From contig OY997591.1 in assembly GCA_963921825.1 (NCBI GenBank), forward strand, positions 39,577,825-39,641,824: a stretch of DNA of 64,000 nt, read 5' to 3'. Made by a program: the position numbers and the translations under genes. The notes below the pieces were generated by a model. The model searched no databases. It saw only the letters and a program-made list of their open reading frames with translations, and was not told the origin of the DNA. Of this stretch, positions 34,861 through 46,427 are shown in pieces. The stretch comes from Erodium maritimum (Eukaryota; Streptophyta; Magnoliopsida; Geraniales; Geraniaceae). Every line of letters starts with the position of its first letter. Within the stretch, counting starts at the first letter, position 1.

Positions 34861-35199
34861 TCTTGAGGCCGTCAGAGAGTCGCAATCCGTGGAGGCAGGG
34901 GACCTCAGGATTCTTCAATTCACAGACCCAGTCTGGTGAGGCACGACGGGTTGGAGAAGTAGTGTCCGTTGGACCTGCCCCGGTGGCACAGTTTGCCCTC
35001 GAGCGAACAGTTGGAACGTCTAGGCCGAGAAGGCAGTTGAGTGATGGATCTACGAACCGTCCCACAGATCGATCTACGAGAGTCGACAAGAGAATATGCT
35101 TCCATAGCAGTGAATTCTTTCATCCCATCGAGAGGAGGACCTCCGATGTGGCGGGGCCGAGCGTACCTACTTACCGAGCCCGAGTGAGGACTTGATACC

Positions 35200-38100
35200 G
35201 ATCTTGAGACCGAGTAAAGTACTTGTTACCATCTGCATTTTGGATTTCGAGTCAGCTGACAGTTGAGCATTACACTGCGTGTATTGGTTCATGGTGACGT
35301 ATTGATCGAGCGAGTTTAACACTGTTAAGCCCACCGGTACTTTCAACACATCGACTAAAGGTATGGTAGTACCGACTAACGTCAGTGGGAATTGGAAAGT
35401 GGAGTAACAAACTTAGTCAGATTGAAGGTCCTTTTCTTCTTCGATAGTGCGGATCGAATTTTAAGAACCGAGTGATGAAACAGCAAGCGTTCATCGAGCG
35501 CCATCAGCGACGAATGCCGAACAGTGAAAGGTCGCAGCCTTGACCAGTAAACGGTCCGACCGGTCACCGGAGATGACCGAGCAACGATAAGATCAGAGTA
35601 GCGCAGCGGAAGCGTGGTGGGCCCATACCCACAGTAGTCGTAATCTCCAGTTCTTCTAACCCCGCTACAAGATTTAAGTTATAAGATTCGAACCGTCGAG
35701 ACGATGTTGTTTCACATCCTTGTTAGCAAGCGAAGGTTGCACGAGTGTGTGTCGTACGTGAGGAACTAAATGAAGGTGTGTTTCTTACGTTATCCCTAGA
35801 AGGACTAAGCTGTTACCATGGGTTTATGTCCTAGAAGCGAGAGCACCTCGCGTTGAAATACCAGCTACAGATAGTTGAGGGCGACTACCACAAGCTTTCA
35901 GGCCAGTAACAAGATGGCATCGAACGAGGAATTGTATGATAGGTCGGAGTTTGTGCCACGTGTGAGCACAGGATAAGTTAAGAGCTAACCGTTATTGGTT
36001 TAAGTTGTCAGGTAACGAATGGAGGAACCGCGCGGGTTTCTCAACTTTTCAAGATTTTCGAGATCTCAGTGCGTGTTGATTACTCCTTAAGAGATGACTT
36101 GGGTGAACCTGACTTTAAGTTTTGTTTGTTTGGTGACTCGTGAGCGGGTGTCAACGGTATAAGGAATACCGTCGGTTGGGATAACCTTGGGCAATCGACC
36201 TTGGGTCGTGGTTCGCAGTCGAGTGTAATTTCGTGCGTTTAATTTTGGTGTCTTGAAGGACGCCTACTTTTGACCAAGTGCCAGTGAGAGTTTCTATTGG
36301 TCCGTGTTGTTGTACGTCATTCGTCCAATTAAATGTTGGTAGAGTTCATGGTGGTACTGAACCATGCACCAGTTTTGAGAACCATTGTCTCGTGTTATGA
36401 TAGTTCAGGTGAGATGACTTGTGAAGTGGTTGATCAGATGTTGAGAACTAGTATTGATGTCAAGAGAAATATCGCGAGTTGAATAACCTTCTCGATTGAT
36501 CACAGTGAGATGTGGTTGGCTTACCACGAGTTGAGTTTGTGGTACGTGATGTGTAACTGACCCGTACCAGGTGGAGAAACGTGTGAAGGTTTAACCGTTG
36601 TGACAGATGTGCGTGATGTTGGCTGTGTGCGAGACACGTTTGTGCTTTATCATTTACCCTGGGTGTGAGATGACCTGTTAATTGATGTGGTTGCAGTTGG
36701 TGTGGGTTCGTTCGACTATGCTTTGTGAGGGTGGTGGGGTCATGAGTTGAGGAGTGTGGTTACGAGTTACGTGGGGGTTAGTTGTGTGACGCACCCGTAT
36801 GACAGACTTAGCATGACGGGAGGTGCTGAGTAGGTTATGTTTGAGGCATGCCGCTTTTCGACTATTTGACGGTGCGCGGTGCCCGTTGCTTGGCAGAGGT
36901 ATACCTACCTTTTTCACGGGATGTGATGAAACGAGCGATTGTTCCAAACCCCGCTGTGGTTATGAGGACCTTTGACTGGATGATCACGTTTGTGTGTTGC
37001 TTGCTCGTCTTGAGTGTGTTAGGTCGTGACAAGACCTGTCTGGAGTTCCAGTGTGAACTATTCGGGAGACGGTTACTAAAGAGAAATTGAGGAGTCACAC
37101 CTTCGGATGGCTCCGTCCTTGTCCGATTTTCGGAGTTTTTCGTTAAGACACCCATACCGAAGGAAGATCTTGGTATGGCATGTCAGAACCGAAGTCGTTC
37201 TATCCGATGTGATACCGGTGCAGTTGAGGATCATGATAAGAAGTATCTACATCGAAGTTTCTGATGACGGTACACCGTCTACACTAAAATTGGAGTATGT
37301 TAGAAGTTGCCTGGATCGTTTCTGGCATTCCTCAGTATCGGAGGTGGATACGATTTACCCTTTGAGTTGCGCGTTATTGGTCCACCCGATGTGGTATACC
37401 GAATGACTGTTCCGAACCGCACATTGATCATGAGATCCTTTGTCTTGAGGAAGTGGTTTTTGTGTATTACTTGATCGTGTAATCGTTTGTGGTTGGTCTT
37501 AACCGGACAAATATTGGAACTCTGGGTAAGTTGTCCCTGTAACGGTTACTAAGAAGGAAACGGAGTGGTTATGTCTACGTGTAATTTTCCTACTTCAGTT
37601 CGCATTGCGAGATGTCTCGACACGATATCTATGACCGACGGGAGATTCCGGTATAGAATATCCTGACCGTTATAGAGTTTTGCAGTACGACGTCTATACC
37701 GAGTTGGGATTCCGGTATAGGATGTTTTTACCGTCCTCCGGTGTTCCTTAACGATTTGAGTGTTATTTGACATGTTGGATACATCAGCAATTCTTGAGTT
37801 ATGGTTGCATGTCAAAACTGCGAACTATGGAGAAAGGCTGTAGTTCACCGCCAAGTATGGCTTTTTGAGTAACTAGCGTGAACTAGCGAAGCACGAGTTG
37901 GTAAAGGTCAAGTAAATGCGGAAAACGGTTAAAGACCGAGTAGAGCCTACAGAAGAGTTACACAGACGAAAGGCTCGGGCCTACTGAGTTTCATCGCGGG
38001 ATCAGTTATTTCTGAGAGTGAGCCCAAAAAGGAGTCTTAGCGGATCGACAACGATAGAGGCAAGTTGGCCCCGTAAGTTTTTGTACATTTGAGGTCTTCA

Positions 38101-38250
38101 GAGAGAGCCAGAACCGTTGTCTGGCAACTCCCTTGTGTTTCCGAACTACGAAAGTACACCGCGGCTCCCTCACAGGTGAGTCGTAATCGAACGTTCCCTA
38201 AGATTTGGACAAGAGGAGCACGTTCATGTTAAATTTCGAGGACGAAATTT
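35200..38250 (+). other. Internal region without recognisable coding sequence
   Basis: Here pol would be expected. Only short frames exist, and I see no protease D-[ST]-G, no reverse transcriptase YxDD/FxDD context, and no integrase HHCC or D-D-E context. A diverged tandem duplication with an offset near 475 bp covers about 36850-37750 (compare gacggttac...aaa contexts at 37068 and 37544). The region looks like filler kept by a non-autonomous family. Confidence 0.65.
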
Positions 38251-38251
38251 C

Positions 38252-38267
38252 TTTAAGGGGGGTAGAT
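38252..38267 (+). other. Polypurine tract of the 11-kb gypsy element
   Basis: tttaaggggggtagat directly before the second LTR, preceded by aaatttcgaggacgaaattt, a context typical of plant Ty3/gypsy chromoviruses. It would prime plus-strand DNA synthesis. Confidence 0.88.
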
Positions 38268-40809
38268 TGTAAAACCCACTTCGTGTAAAAGTGTAGTAAA
38301 GTGCAAGCTGAAACGTGAGGGTAGAAGTGTTCAACAAGCTGTATTTTGAAAGAGAAAAAAAAAGGGGGAAGCAGCAGTTTGGGCCGAGCTCGAGTTTGGG
38401 CCAGCTCCGGCCCATTCACATCAAGTGTGCAGCCCAGCCTGCAAGCCCAACCCAGACTCGCGCAGCTCCACTATAAAAAGGGGCCGAAACCCTAACTCGG
38501 GTACTGTTCACCTCTGCCCTTTGCCCCTTCGTCTCCCTCTCGCCAGAAGTCTCTCGAACCTCGCCGTCGAGCTTCTCCCTCCTCCGGTCGTTCACCTCCG
38601 TCAAACCCTTCACCACCTTCCTCTTCTCCTTCTGCTTTCGTCTCGACAAAGCCCCAAACCAGAGAGACCCTCCGGCCGTCCTTCGTCTTCTTCGAACTAG
38701 ACGTACCAGCGCCGCCACGAGAGTTTCGAACTGGCCGTGTGCACCAGAGGCGGTGGGTGTCCGTCTCGACCCTCCTCTCGACGTCTCTCTTCCTCCCCGA
38801 CCTCGTATCGACCGGATTCGCCCTTTCCAGGCTCGATTTGAGTGTCTTCAGACGGTACCCTCGCCGGCGAGTTGTCCCCGTCAGATCCGTTGCGAGGAAG
38901 ATCGGGACCGCGCCTCCGAGCACCCACAGCCCACCCTCGGCGTCTCCAGAAGCCCCACCACCTCCTCCATCGCCCTTTCTTCTCCCCTCTAGCTCCCTGA
39001 CGCCGTGGACGACGGCCGGAGCAACCTTTGCTCGCTGACGTCATGTCCAGCTCAGGCCGAGCTTAGCAGGCCAGTTTGGGCAGGGCAAACCGGGCCTTGG
39101 GCCTGGGGGAAGATTGGGCCGGACAGAACAGAAGACGGGCCTTGGCCCATTGTGGACTCAGGCCTTGGGCCCAGTTGGACTTCAGGACCGGGTCTGGACC
39201 GGGTTCGGGTTCGGATCCGGGTCAATCGGACTGTTAAGGAAACCGTTTTAAAATCAGATTTAATTAACCGGTTTAACGAACTCAAGGTGAGATTTTGAAC
39301 GGGAAATTCTTGGTTAAATCAGAGGACCTCTGGACTTTTATCATTTGTTTGATTGGACTTTTCTTTGTCAAATCTAGACGGGACTTCGCCTGAGATCAAG
39401 GGCTTGGACACGAGCTAGAGGTGCAAAGATCACGCCGGGACCCGAGTGAAGAACGGAGTGGTGATCACCGGGCTTATCATCAGAGTGTTGAGAGGAAGAT
39501 CTTGAGGTAGGGAAAGTCTTAACTTCTCGTTTAAATGCTTAGGATGCATGACTAGGATAATAAAATCGGAAAGGTCCTAGAAATGCCTATAGGATGCGAA
39601 TAACTAGAATAATTGTCTTTAAATTACTAATAACCGAAAGTGTCTAGTGGTGAATGAATAGGATGCCGATCACTAGTGTAACTCGCTTTCAATACTTGGG
39701 AATTGTTTGACTGGTAGAGCGGCCTTGGCAAAGCCCTCGGATTAGTTGCGTGTTAGGATCACATGCTTGGTTGTTTGGTTGCTTAGTGGATAGGCTAAAG
39801 AGTCTAATGGAACTAGTTGAATTGCATATTTGGATGCTCGTTTGAAGGTTTTCATGTTTGGTTGATTGAACTCGTATTGGACTGTTGGCTGTATTTGGAT
39901 GATTGCTTGATTTCCTTAAATGATTGCTTGGAGCATCGAGTATGACTGGTTGCACCGAGCGGTGCAATCAGGTGATCGATGCCCCGACGGTTCAAGACTG
40001 GTAAGTGAACGGTAAGTTGTGATTGTGTGATTCGTGTGTTGTGATCATGAGATTCGTGTGCTGTGTGTTGTGGTGAAACGGTGATGCGTGAGCTATGTGT
40101 GATAGTGAATTAGTGTTCGTTGGGAATGGATTGCTTCGTGTTTCGGTTTGAGTGTGTTACTCAATTGTCATTTGATTATTATTGAATTGCCCAAGTGTAT
40201 GCTCCCTATGGGAGTAATACCTTGGTTCCCGAGGATATAAAATCCTTTGGAGACGTTTCTGAGAATCCCGATGATAAGCGCCCCGAAGGGTTGTTTTCGG
40301 TCGCCTCAATGATATGCGTCTCCTCTGGATTGGAGGGAAAATCCGAGAGGACACATCGTATGTGGATCGGAGGGTGGTGACTTCATGTGCCACGGCATTG
40401 ATTGGTTTACTTATTGCCTGTGATTGTTAAAAGTTATCTTGTTGACCTTGCTGATGAAAGTATTGAGTTTAAAGTCCACCATGTTATGTATTTTTCCCTA
40501 CTGAGCGCAAGCTCACCCCTATGAGTTTATTGATGTGTTTACAAGCTTGATTGAGGAGTAGAGGCTCGGGAGCTTCTTGGTGTGGGTGTCTATAGAGACA
40601 TCGCTTTTATTTTATTTCTGTTTGGAACAAACCTTGTGGAGGATTATTATTACACCCCTGGAGGGTTATTTATGTTTTAAACCGAATTTTGTGGATTTAA
40701 GTTTCATATTGGAGTTTTTCAGGAACTTATTGTTGAATTATTGCCTTTTAAATCATTTATTACTAGTCATGCCTCGAGTCCGGGTAAGAACCGGATTTGG
40801 GGCGTGACA
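38268..40809 (+). repeat. 3' LTR of the 11-kb gypsy element
   Basis: 2542 bp, very similar to the 5' LTR throughout. The main length difference is an extra 25 bp or so near 39140-39165, a partial repeat of gggccttgg...ggactcag. TATA box at 38472-38479. Confidence 0.93.
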
Positions 40810-43800
40810 TATACACATAGATGTATACACATAGATATGCCTATTAAAGTAACAAATTGTTCTTTTTGTCCTCAAAGGACTCATATGGGCCTCTAGTTGT
40901 GTATACACATAGATATGCCTATTAAAGTACCCCCAACAACCTTTGGAACCTAATCCGAGACCGTTTGGGCTTGATACAATATAGTCTCTCATCCAGGCAT
41001 ATCATAGTATATACCAAATCAGTAGGAGTAACAAACTGTTGTTTTTGTATTTCAAAGAACTCGTATGAGCCTCTTGTTATGTATAGTATGTAAGAAATCA
41101 ATAGGAGTAACAAACTGTTCTTTTTGTCCGTCAAAGGATTCGTATGGCCCTCTAGTTGTGTATACACATAGATATGCCTATTAAAGTACCCCCACCAACC
41201 TTGGGAACCAAATACGAGACCATTTGGGCTTGATACAAAGTAGTCTCTCATTTAGACATACTATAGTATGTAAGAATTCACCAAGATTAACAAATTGCTC
41301 ATTTTGTCTCTCGAAGGACTCATATGGGCCTCTAGTTGTGTGTACACATATATAAGCCTAGTTTAGTACCTCAACAACCTTGGAAACCCAATCCGAGACC
41401 GTTTGGGCTTCAAACAACAAAAAACCTCTCATCAAGACATACTATAGGATGTAAAAAATCAGTATGAATTATAAATTGTGTCTTATTTCCCTTAATGGAC
41501 TCATATGGGCCTCTAGTTATGTATACACATAAATATGCATATTAAAGTACCCCACCTACCTGGTAACCTAGTCCGAGACCGTTTGGGCTTCAAACAAAAT
41601 AGTCAATCATCAAGACATACTATAGTATGTAAGACATTAGTAGGAGTAACAAATTGTGCTTTTTATACACTCAAAGGATTTGTATGCACCTCTAGTTGTG
41701 TATACACATAGACATGCCTATTAAAGTACCCCCACCAACCTTGGGAACCTAATCTGCGACTGTTTGGGCTTGATACAATATAGTCTCTCATCTAGGCATA
41801 TCATAGTATACAACAAATCAGTAGTAGTAACAAACTGTTCTTTCTGTCCTTCAGAGAACTCATATAAGCATCTTATTATGTATAGTATGTAAGAAATAAA
41901 TAGGAGTAACAAATTGTTCTTTTTTGTCCGTCAAAGGACTCGTATGGGCCTCTAGTTGTGTATACACATAGATATGCCTATTAAAGTACCCCCACCAACC
42001 TTGGGAACCTAATCCGAGACTGTTTGGGCTTGATACAATATAGTCTCTCATCTAGGCATATCATAGTATATATCAAATCAGTAGGAGTAACAAACTGTTC
42101 TTTTTGTCCTTCAAAGAACTCGTACGAGCCTCTTGTTATGTATAGTATGTAAGAAATCAATAGGAGTAATAAATTCTTCTTCTTGTCCATCAAACGACTC
42201 GTATGGGCCTCTAGTTGTGTATACACATAGATATGCCTATTAGAGTACCTTCACAAACCTTGGGAACCCAATCCGAGACCGTTTCGGGTTGATACAAAAT
42301 AGTCTCTCATCCAGACATATTATAGTATGTAAGAATTCACTAAGAGTAACAAATTGCCCATTTTGTCTCTCGAAGGACTCATATGGGCCTCTAGTTGTGT
42401 ATACACATAGATAAGCCTAGTAAAATACCTCAACAACCTTGGAAACCCAATCCGAGACCGTTTGGGATTCAAACAAAAAAAAACTCATCTAGACATACTA
42501 TAGGATGTAAGAAATCAGTAGGACCCTTAATGGTTTCGTATGGGCCTCTAGCTATATATACACATAGATATGCCTATTAAAGTACCCAACCTACCTGGTA
42601 ACCCAATCCGAGACCGTTTGGGCTTGATACAATATAGACTCTCATTTAGGCATATCATAGTATATAACAAATCAGTAGGAGTAACAAACTGTTCTTTTTG
42701 TCCTTCGAAGAACTCGTATAAGCCTCTTGTTATGTATAGTATGTAAGAAATCAATAGGAGTAACAAATTGTTCTTTTTGTCTGTCGAAGGACTCGTATGG
42801 GCCTCTAGTTGTGTATACACATAGATATGCCAATTAAAGTACCCCCACAAACTTTGGGAACCCAATACGAGACCGTTTGGGCTTGATACAAAGTAGTCTC
42901 TCATGTAGACATACTCTAGTACGTAAGAATTCACTAAGAGTAACAAATTGCTCATTTTGTCTCTAGAAGGACTCATATGGGCTTCTAGTTGTGTATACAC
43001 ATAGATAAGCCTAGTAAAGCACCTCAACAACCTTGGAAACCCAATCCGAGATTGTTTGGGCTTTAAACAACAAAAAACCTCTCATCAAGACATGCTATAG
43101 GCTGTAAGAAATCAGTACGAATAATAAATTGTGCTTTTAAGTCCCTTAATGGATTCGTATGGGCCTCTAGTTATGTATACACATAGATATGCCTGTTAAA
43201 GTACACCACCTACCTGGTAACCCAATCGGAGACCGTTTGGGCTTCAAACAAAATAGTCAATCATCTAGACATACTATAGTATGTAAGATATCAGTAGGAC
43301 TAACAAATTTTGCTTTTCATACACTCAAAGGATTTGTATGCACCTCTAGTTGTGTATACACATAGATATGCCTATTAAAGTACCCCCACCAAAATTGGGA
43401 ACCTAATCCGAGACCGTTTGGGCTTTATACAATATAGTCTTTCATCTAGGCATATCATAGTAAATAACAAATCAGTAGGAGTCACAAACTATTCTTTTTG
43501 TCCTTCAAAGAACTCGTATAAGCCTCTTGTTATGTATAGTATGTAAGAAATCAATAGGAGTAACAAATTGTTCTCTTTGTCCGTCGAAGGACTCGTATGG
43601 GCCTCTAGTTGTGTATACACATAGATATGCCTTTTAAAGTACCCCCACAATCTTTGGTAACCCAATCCGAGACCGCTTGGGCTTGATACAAAGTAGTCAC
43701 TCATCTAGACTTACTCTAGTATGTAAGAATTCACTAACAGTAACAAATTGCTCATTTTGTGTCTCGAAGGACTCATATGGGCCTCTAGTTGTGTATACAC

Positions 43801-46059
43801 ATAGATAAGCCTAGTAAAGTACCTCAACAACATTGGAAACCCAATACGAGACCGTTTGGGCTCCAATCAAGTTTTTTCTCATCTAGACATTGTACATTGT
43901 ATGTAAGAAATAAATAGGAGTAACAAATTTTTCTTTTTGTCCTTCAAAGGACTCATATGGGCCTCTAGCTGAGTATACACATAGATATCCCAATTAGAGT
44001 AACACATTGTGCTTTTTATACCCTCAAAGGATTTGTATGCACTTCTAGTTGTGTATACATATAGATATGCCTATTAAAGTTCTCCCACAAACCTTGGGAA
44101 CCCAAAGCCGTGACCGTTTGTGATTGAAACAAAATAATCTCTCATCTAGACATATTGTAGTATGTAAGATATAAGGAGTAACAAATTGTTCTTTTTGTTC
44201 CGCAAAAGGACTCCTATGGTCCTCTAGTTTCGTATAGACATTGATATGCCTATTATGTACCCCACCAACCGTGGAAAAACTCAGTCCGAGACCGTTTGGA
44301 CTTCAAACAAAATAGCCTCTCATCTAGACATACACTATAGTATGTAAGATATCAGTTGGAGTAACAGATTGATCTTTTTGTCCCTCAAAGGACTCGCATG
44401 GGCTTCTAGTTGTGTATATACATAGAGATCCATATTAAAGTACTCCACCTACCATGGGAAACCAATCCCAGACCGTTTGGGCTCCAATCAAGTTTTTCTC
44501 TCATCTAGACATACTATATATATAGTATGTAAGAAATAAATTGGAGTAACAAATTGTTCTTTTTGTCCCTCAAAGGACTCATATGGGCCTCTAGTTGTGT
44601 ATACAGATAGATATGCCTATTAGAGTACCCCCACCAACCTTTGGAACCTAATCCGAGACTGTTTGGGCTTCATAAAATATAGTCTCTCATCTAGGCATAT
44701 CACCGTATATAACAAATCAGTAGGAGTAACAAATTGTTGTTTTTGTCCTTCAAAGAACTCGTATGATCCTCTTGTTATGTATAGTATGTAAGAAATCAAT
44801 AGGAGTAACAAATTGTTCTTTTTGTCCGTCAAAAGACTCGTATGGGCCTCTAGTTGTGTATACACATAGATATGCCTATTAAAGTACGCCCACCAACCTT
44901 TGGAACCTAATCCGAGACCTTTTGGCCTTGATACAATATAGTCTCTAATCTAGGCATATCATAGTATATAACAAATCAGTAGGAGTAACAAACTGTTCTT
45001 TTTGTCATTCATATAACTCGTATGAGCCTCTTGTTATGTATAGTATGTAAGAAATCAATAGGAGTAACAAGTTTTTCTTTTTGTCCGTCAAAGGACTCGC
45101 ATGTGCCTCTAGTTGTCTATACACATAGATATGCCTATTAAAGTACCCCAAAAACTTGGGGAACCCAATCCGACATCGTTTGGGCTTGATACAAAGTAGT
45201 CTCTCATCTATACATACTATAGTGTGTAAGAATTCACTAAAATTAATAACTCGCTCATTTTGTCTGTCGAAGGACTCATATCGGCCTCTAGTTGTGTATA
45301 CACACAGATAAGCCTAGTAAAGTACCTCAATAACCTTGGGAACCCAATCCGAGACCGTTTGGGATTCAAACAAAAAAAACACTCATCTAGACATACTATA
45401 GGATGTAAAAAATCAGTAGGACCCTTAATGGACTCGGATGGGCCTCTAGTTATGTATAGACATAGATATGCCTATTAAAGTATCCCACCTACCTGGTAAC
45501 CCAATCCGAGACCGTTTGGGCATCAAAAAAAATAGTCTATCATCTAGACATACTATAGTATGTAAGATATCAGTAGGAGTAACAAATTGTGCTTTTTATA
45601 CACTCAAAGGATTTGTATGCACCTCTAGTTGTGTATACACAAAGATATGCCTATTAGAGTACCCCCCACAACCTTGGGAACCTAATACGAGACCGTTTGG
45701 GCTTGATACAATATAGTCTCTCATCTAGGCATATCATATTATATAACAAATCAGCAGGAGTAACAAACTGTTCTTTTTGTCCTTCATAGAACTCGTATGA
45801 GCTCTTGTTATGTATAGTATTTAAGAAATCAATAGGAGTAACAAATTGTTCTTTTTGTCCGTCAAAGGACTCGTATGGGCCTCTAGTTGTGTATACACAT
45901 AGATATGCCCATCAAAGTAGACCCACCAACCTTGGGAACCTAATCCAAGACCGTTTGGGCTTGATACAATATAGTCTCTCATCTAGGCATATCATAGTAT
46001 ATAAAAAATCAGTATGAGTAACAAACTGTTCTTTTTGTCCTTCAACGAACTCGTATGAG
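40810..46059. repeat. Satellite array block 6, right-hand monomer set with 258-bp composite units
   Basis: The monomers share the phase mark with the left blocks but differ in type. D has gggcttgatacaatatagtc with an internal duplication and is 258 bp long. E has ttcactaagagtaacaaattg. F has caggatgtaagaaatcagtagg-like sequence (around 'actataggatgtaag'). G has ttttatacactcaaaggattt. The order is mainly D, E, F, G and D again, with A- and B-like monomers near 43860-44560. A shortened F, missing about 23 bp, occurs near 42521 and 45420. The palindrome tgtgtatacaca is common here. Confidence 0.92.
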
Positions 46060-46427
46060 TGTCACGCCCCAAATCCGGTTTTGACCGAACTCGAGGCGTG
46101 AACTAAAATAAAATAAAACAATAATAATAAAAGAAACTAATGAAATAAAATTCCAAAATTTAGTTCCAAAACACAATTAAATACCCCGAGTCAGATGCTC
46201 ATCCAAATAAATAAACAACGTTCGGTACAAAAAATGGAGTACGCCACTACTAAGTAAACCCCAGATCCTCAATGAGCTCCTGAGCTCTGAGTCGTCCTCT
46301 AAACCGACTCACCATCGAAACCTGTACAACAGTAAACACGGAGTCATTGGTTGACTTTTCCGGTGGAAAGTCAACTTTCGCCAAATAACACCGGTTCCAC
46401 CGGGATCCATTGGGGGCGGTTCTTAGA
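46060..46427 (-). mobile_element. Small solo LTR (368 bp) with target-site duplication
   Basis: The plus strand starts tgtcacgccccaaatccgg, the reverse of a gypsy LTR 3' end, and stops at cttaga; one changed base at its edge breaks the expected ca. The sequence atgag at 46055-46059 and 46428-46432 is a 5-bp target-site duplication, and removing the insert restores a D monomer. Length suits a small LTR or an internally deleted one. It has no open frame. It could belong to a TRIM-like or a short-LTR gypsy family. Confidence 0.85.

Larger units (their letters stand above)
29715..40809 (+). mobile_element. Large Ty3/gypsy-type LTR element without recognisable pol (non-autonomous)
   Basis: The ends are tgtaaaaccc and gggcgtgaca, and tatac at 29710-29714 and 40810-40814 is a perfect 5-bp target-site duplication. 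LTRs of 2517 and 2542 bp flank an internal region of 6.0 kb. A PBS follows the first LTR and a polypurine tract precedes the second. The inside holds a minisatellite, a leader shared with the element at 50847-60431 and a decayed gag. I find no reverse transcriptase, RNase H or integrase motif in 35200-38250. The LTRs differ by only a few percent by eye, so insertion is fairly recent compared with the internal decay. This is a LARD-like, trans-mobilised type. Confidence 0.9.

Noticed and set aside
34653..35195. A 180-residue plus-strand frame as an independent gene
   Set aside because: Its start overlaps the gag remnant (FAPGMVP) and the rest is low-complexity Arg/Ser-rich sequence; it is treated as the decayed gag tail.
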